A DNA stretch of 38,961 nucleotides. It comes from an uncultured Parvibacter sp. GTDB taxonomy: Bacteria > Actinomycetota > Coriobacteriia > Coriobacteriales > Eggerthellaceae. The stretch is from positions 22,812 to 61,772 of the forward strand of contig CAJUNI010000004.1 in the NCBI GenBank assembly GCA_910587945.1, read 5' to 3'. The stretch's first letter is position 1, and every line of letters begins with the position of its first letter. The notes beneath the pieces were generated by a model. It did not search any database and had not been told where the DNA came from. It worked only from the letters and a program-made list of their open reading frames with translations. This document shows, piece after piece, positions 35,353-38,961 of this stretch. The translations under genes and the position numbers were made by a program.

Positions 35353-36600
35353 ATGAAAAGCATTGAGTCAATTCGCGCAAACGTGATGGCGGTTCTGTTC
35401 TGTCTTTTTGTGGGATCCCCTCTGATTCTCAGCCTTCTGACGGCTCTTATCCCTTACCTGAATGAAATCCTTATTTGGGATGAAAACGCCGAACAGTTCC
35501 GCAATGAGGCTGAGGTGGAAGATGAAAAAGAATTGGCGGAGTTGCGGTGGGAGGATGAAACACTGCAAACCTACGTGGACGCCTACATCGAGAATCGGGT
35601 TCCCTTTAAGTCCGATGCGGTGGCCTTGGCAGCTAATGCAGAGCGACAGTTTATTCGTCTCTCCAATGGGCTATGCCGCTGGGGCGCCTACCCTACCTTT
35701 TATGGATCGGAGTACGTCTACGTGCCTTCGATGGAGGCATTGGCAGCCATTCCTGATTATGAGAGTGACGCTATCCGGGTGGGTATCGAGCGCTTTGCTA
35801 TGACGGTAAACGAGCTTGCTGCTCACTATCCCGATAAGCGATTTATGATTTATCTCACGGATTATTCCTATACGGCGCGCTCAAATCCAACAGCTACGTT
35901 GGTTTCTGATTTCATTGATACCGAAGAATGTGCCTATGTGTTCTCTCTCTACTGCACCGCTCCGAATGTCACATTGCTCTACGACTCATTTGACAACATT
36001 CATAATTTCTATACTTACTATTACACCTCAGATCATCATTGGAATGATCGCGGAACACTTCGTGCCTACAATAGAATAGCAAGTACCTGGGGTTTCGAAA
36101 CGCTCGAGAATGCTACCTACAAACGAGCTGATGGCCCGGACTTTGTGGGCTCATTTGCACGGTCGGGACTGGTCTACGTGAGCGATCCCCCCGACTATGT
36201 GGATCTTGATCAGAGTGCTATTCGTCTTGAGTTTGGCGATTATCGGGAGAGTGGTGCTGATCATGACGCCTATGAGCTTGCGCCTTGGCCCGCTAAACGC
36301 TGGGAATTTTACGGTTTGTTCTATGAGTATTGCCCGAGTCTCTATAACGATGACCCGCGGATGTTTGGTCGTAAGGGACTCTTAATTAGTGACTCCTATG
36401 GCTATTCGCTCGGGCGTATTCTTGTACACAATTATGAGTACTTAGGACATAGTCGGGCTCTGCGGGCAGCGGATATTGGTTCCACTGGGTTCTTGCCATG
36501 GCTTGAAGACACCGAAGCATCAGACATCTATTTCGTGGGCCATGCCCGAAATTTCTCCACCTTTCTTGAGAGAAATCCCTGGTTCTTTGCGGGAGTATAG
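35353..36600 (+). CDS. DHHW/AlgX-like SGNH-fold acyl transfer partner
   Basis: The 415-residue product has an N-terminal membrane anchor (about 11-35), an acidic stretch (42-67) and an exported domain. SDHHW at 226-230 is the Asp-His pair of the DHHW/AlgX group, and SDSYG at 346-350 holds the candidate nucleophile serine. In alginate acetylation AlgJ/AlgX take the acyl group delivered by the MBOAT partner and put it on the polymer. The start has the best ribosome site in the window (AGGAGGTG) and is joined to the MBOAT gene, so the pair acts together. Confidence 0.85.
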   Translation: MKSIESIRANVMAVLFCLFVGSPLILSLLTALIPYLNEILIWDENAEQFRNEAEVEDEKELAELRWEDETLQTYVDAYIENRVPFKSDAVALAANAERQFIRLSNGLCRWGAYPTFYGSEYVYVPSMEALAAIPDYESDAIRVGIERFAMTVNELAAHYPDKRFMIYLTDYSYTARSNPTATLVSDFIDTEECAYVFSLYCTAPNVTLLYDSFDNIHNFYTYYYTSDHHWNDRGTLRAYNRIASTWGFETLENATYKRADGPDFVGSFARSGLVYVSDPPDYVDLDQSAIRLEFGDYRESGADHDAYELAPWPAKRWEFYGLFYEYCPSLYNDDPRMFGRKGLLISDSYGYSLGRILVHNYEYLGHSRALRAADIGSTGFLPWLEDTEASDIYFVGHARNFSTFLERNPWFFAGV

Positions 36601-36734
36601 AAGAGCTGTTAGGGTCGGGGTAGTTTCGGGCTTTTCCGAACGCTTAGGTGTGAATCTCGGTCTAACCGACTCTACGTGGGCTCTAACGAGTACAATAGAC
36701 CGGTTATATCCATAATCTCTCTGAGGATTTTGCT
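36601..36734 (+). other. intergenic region with two hairpins
   Basis: TTCGG (36625-36629) pairs with CCGAA (36636-36640), and CGGTCTA (36658-36664) with TAGACCG (36696-36702), the second enclosing an inner ACTC/GAGT pair. Neither has a T tract. The largest gap late in the cluster may hold a processing site or a weak promoter for the co-polymerase gene. Confidence 0.4.
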
Positions 36735-37721
36735 ATGACTGTAAAGGATTTTCTAAAAATTGTTCGCCACTACCTGTGGTTGGTTATTGTGATCCCCGTG
36801 TTGGCGGCCGCGGTGGTGGGAGTAACGGGCATGCTTACGCCTCCAAGCTACGTTGCTACGGCCACCATTGGTTGCACCAACGAAGTGGGTGGTGCTGGTG
36901 GCATATCGGGGATCACGTCGACGAAGATCTCGGATATCGAGGATGGCATTATCGTCAAAAGCGTCACCGATATGTCCGCAAAGCAAATTCGCATAACGGC
37001 AACCGGCGCCGATGGGTTGGCTTGTATCGACCTAGTAAATCAAACGGCCCTTGATGTTCGCGCGGAAGCAGCGCGCACATTCCCTGATCAGACCTTCAAA
37101 CTCACCAAAGCCGACGCCGCCTATTTGCAGACTACAAGCACAAAACGCATGGCTCTTGCGGCAGCTATTGGTGGATTCTTTGTAGCGCTCTGCTTGCTGC
37201 TTATTTGGGAGGCTTGTCGTCGGCCGGTGGTAAGCGCTTCCAGCGTCAAAGCGGTGGTTAATACGCCTCTTCTGGGTACCGTGCCGCGTACCCAGGGGCC
37301 AGCCGTATTAGGAGCCAACCTTCGCTTAATCACCCAGGGCATGAATGATGCGACGATTTGCTTCGTGCCGGTTAATTGTCCGGAAGCGGCCCAGACCGTG
37401 GCTCAAGCAGCTAAGGACTCTTTGGCGCTGAATCACGTGAGTGCTTCCATTCATCCTCTTGCGTCGGGGGTAGATATTCTTGAGTCATCAGAATCTCAGG
37501 ATGAGGCAATTTCCTTGGTGCTGGGCCCGGCACCCCAAGAGGATCCTACGGTTATTTTTGCGGCGCAAGAAGCCGATGCGATAGTGCTTTGCGTTCAGAC
37601 CTGGAAAGATAGTCAGCGCAATGTAGAGTCAGCGATAAATGAACTGGGCTTGGCTGAGATAACTCCCGACGGCGTTATTTTGCTTCAGCAGGATAAAAAG
37701 TCACCATCGAAAGAAAAGTAG
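36735..37721 (+). CDS. Wzz/YveK-like polysaccharide co-polymerase with degenerate kinase-like tail
   Basis: A 328-residue protein with two membrane helices (about 14-33 and 139-160) flanking a short exported domain, as in YveK/CapA chain-length proteins. After the second helix, residues 170-328 look like a worn bacterial tyrosine-kinase (CapB/YwqD) domain: the expected P-loop is missing near 206-215, but the late DAIVLCVQTW strand and the following helix are kept. It probably sets glycan length without kinase activity. Start preceded by GAGGA. Last gene of the cluster. Confidence 0.75.
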   Translation: MTVKDFLKIVRHYLWLVIVIPVLAAAVVGVTGMLTPPSYVATATIGCTNEVGGAGGISGITSTKISDIEDGIIVKSVTDMSAKQIRITATGADGLACIDLVNQTALDVRAEAARTFPDQTFKLTKADAAYLQTTSTKRMALAAAIGGFFVALCLLLIWEACRRPVVSASSVKAVVNTPLLGTVPRTQGPAVLGANLRLITQGMNDATICFVPVNCPEAAQTVAQAAKDSLALNHVSASIHPLASGVDILESSESQDEAISLVLGPAPQEDPTVIFAAQEADAIVLCVQTWKDSQRNVESAINELGLAEITPDGVILLQQDKKSPSKEK

Positions 37722-37867
37722 AAAGCCACAAAAGATTGCGCAAATAATCAGCGTCTCGAATTCCCTATACTACCTTTAGGTGAAATCATAGGCTTAAAGT
37801 CGTAAGAGTTAGAGGATATAAGAGTTCAGACAGAAGATTGACTGAAAGCAGAGAGGATACGAACACC
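37722..37867 (+). promoter_or_regulatory. gap after the cluster, possible promoter of the zinc-ribbon gene
   Basis: No convincing terminator hairpin is seen. A TATACT hexamer near 37768 is a possible -10 for the next gene, without a good -35. A purine-rich GAGAGGA about 10 bases before the ATG at 37868 is a ribosome site. Confidence 0.35.
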
Positions 37868-38961
37868 ATGTTTTGCACAACTTGCGGTCAGCGCATTAAT
37901 GACGGGGACACCTTTTGCACTAAGTGCGGTACCCCGGTAACCGGAGGTGCTGCGGGCGCTTCTGCTACCCCAGCTGCAACGGGGTCAGCGGCTGCACAAG
38001 GAGCCCCACACGCTACTGCGGCCCAGGCAACCCCTCAACCGAAAGCGGAACCGAAGGCGGCTGCTACGCCCGCTGCGTCGGCGCAGCAGCCCAGTGCAGC
38101 GCAACCGGCGGCAACCTCAAGCGCAGCGGCTGCAAGTCAGCCGTCACTGCAATATCAGCGGCCTGCTCAAGCAGCGCAACCTCAGGCAACGCAACCTGCT
38201 GTTGGAGGCGTCGCGGCTCATCATCAAGCCGCGCAACCGACAGCTCAGCCTCAGGCTGCTCAGCCGGCTGCAACCCCCCAATCGGTAGCGCCGACGTCTC
38301 ACCAGGCAGCCCCGCGGCCTCAAGCTGCTCCGGTGGCCGCTCAGGCTGCTCAACCCGTACAGCAACCGCGGGAGGATCTGCAAGTCAAGATGCCCAAGCA
38401 GAAGAAGAGCAAGGCTCCGCTTATTGGTGGCATTGTCGGCGTGGTAGTAATTGCTGCGTTGGTGGCAGTGATGGTGATTGTTAATCCCTTTGGTCTAGGC
38501 GGATCGAGCGTCAAGGCCTCTGTTAATGAATACACCTGGGAAGAGCTCTCTGCTATCTCCGACGAAATTGCTGCTGCGGGGGATGAAAGCGCTGCACTCG
38601 AGGTTGCAAAGAAGTACAACTTAGTGGGTGAAGACGGCAAGCTGGATGGCTCTCAGGTAAAGGACGTCGAGCTCACCGATGGCACGAAGACCCAAGTGCA
38701 AATTGCGGGCTTTGCTCATGATGATAAAGCGGATGGTTCAGGCAAAGCCGGCATCACCTTTATCTTTACCAACGCTATTGGTCATCACACCATGAACCCC
38801 ACGAAGACCTCTGCCGGTGGCTGGGAGGAATCTCAACTGCGTTCCTGGTTGTCTGTTGATGGTATGAACATGCTGCCCTCCGACTTGCGCGAGCAGGTAG
38901 TGGCGGTTTCTAAGAAGACCAATAACATTGGTGCCACTGAAGATGAAAGTTGTGTCACCGC
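37868..38961 (+). CDS. zinc-ribbon membrane protein with DUF6273-like domain, C-terminus cut
   Basis: The frame is open from the ATG at 37868 to the window end (364 codons). Cys3/Cys6 and Cys17/Cys20 form a rubredoxin-like zinc ribbon. Residues about 27-172 are a linker made mostly of Ala, Gln, Pro, Ser and Thr. A basic stretch (KMPKQKKSK) and one membrane helix (about 182-206) follow, then an exported domain. From about residue 277, IAGF..., the WEESQLRSWL segment and LPSDLREQV match the DUF6273 pattern. Such proteins are frequent in Coriobacteriia and clostridia, function unknown, perhaps cell-surface. Coding was confirmed by reading the frame through the low-complexity part. Confidence 0.82.
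   Translation, partial: MFCTTCGQRINDGDTFCTKCGTPVTGGAAGASATPAATGSAAAQGAPHATAAQATPQPKAEPKAAATPAASAQQPSAAQPAATSSAAAASQPSLQYQRPAQAAQPQATQPAVGGVAAHHQAAQPTAQPQAAQPAATPQSVAPTSHQAAPRPQAAPVAAQAAQPVQQPREDLQVKMPKQKKSKAPLIGGIVGVVVIAALVAVMVIVNPFGLGGSSVKASVNEYTWEELSAISDEIAAAGDESAALEVAKKYNLVGEDGKLDGSQVKDVELTDGTKTQVQIAGFAHDDKADGSGKAGITFIFTNAIGHHTMNPTKTSAGGWEESQLRSWLSVDGMNMLPSDLREQVVAVSKKTNNIGATEDESCVT

Noticed and set aside
37924..38484. Frame of Cys/Ser/Gly-rich peptide in the low-complexity region
   Set aside because: It is an out-of-frame reading of the Ala/Gln/Pro linker; the true frame begins at 37868 with a zinc ribbon and continues through a membrane helix.
1..38961. tRNA, rRNA, insertion sequences and prophage genes
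   Set aside because: No cloverleaf-like, rRNA-like, transposase or integrase sequence was recognised in the window; short or divergent ones could be missed by eye.

Overview
The window looks like a chromosomal piece of an anaerobic actinobacterium of the class Coriobacteriia, most likely Eggerthellaceae. This rests on a Tat-exported FAD reductase paired with a membrane-anchored NapC/NirT-like multihaem cytochrome (a hallmark of Eggerthella, Slackia and Adlercreutzia relatives), a zinc-ribbon plus DUF6273-type protein, and moderate GC content by eye. The assignment is inferred from gene content; no rRNA or tRNA gene was seen.

Region 1 (1-1,460, minus strand) is a respiratory reductase pair: a multihaem cytochrome gene overlapping the start of a Tat lipoprotein flavoprotein that runs off the left edge. 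A perfect 17-bp palindrome lies upstream. Region 2 (1,653-6,876, minus strand) is a compact three-gene unit: a glycosyltransferase broken by a one-base frameshift, a short UvrA2-like ABC ATPase, and a glutathionylspermidine-synthase-like ATP-grasp ligase.

Region 3 (7,061-20,204) holds mostly metabolic genes on both strands: an aldo/keto reductase with ferredoxin-type clusters, an S10 carboxypeptidase, a SemiSWEET-like transporter, an alpha/beta hydrolase, L-asparaginase, class III fructose-bisphosphatase, a cysteine-synthase homologue, aspartate decarboxylase PanD, a PAP2 phosphatase and a CtpE-like P-type ATPase. Its two largest intergenic gaps carry repeats: four 58-bp palindromic elements at 8,304-8,579 and a duplicated 56-bp unit at 11,932-12,055.

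Region 4 (20,338-37,721, plus strand) is the most interesting part: one long co-directional cluster of 17 genes that joins a Wzx/Wzy-type surface polysaccharide pathway to a small dedicated acyl-synthesis module. The polysaccharide side has a DegT-type sugar aminotransferase, a polyprenyl-phosphate sugar-1-phosphate transferase, a PglD-type N-acyltransferase, a Wzx flippase, a Wzy polymerase, a Wzz/YveK-like co-polymerase, and an MBOAT/DHHW pair like those that O-acylate exported polysaccharides. The acyl side has two FabH-like ketosynthases, two ketoreductase-type SDRs, two acyl carrier proteins, an AMP-forming acyl ligase, an Sfp-type phosphopantetheinyl transferase and an acyl-CoA carboxylase carboxyltransferase subunit. 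No dehydratase or enoyl reductase is present, so the predicted product is a 3-hydroxyacyl (or 3-oxoacyl) group, which the PglD-like or MBOAT enzyme could attach to an amino sugar. No ordinary glycosyltransferase is present in the cluster. A promoter and a weak hairpin followed by eight T residues precede the first gene.

Region 5 (37,868 to the right edge) is a zinc-ribbon, Ala/Gln/Pro-rich, single-pass membrane protein with a DUF6273-like domain, cut by the window end.
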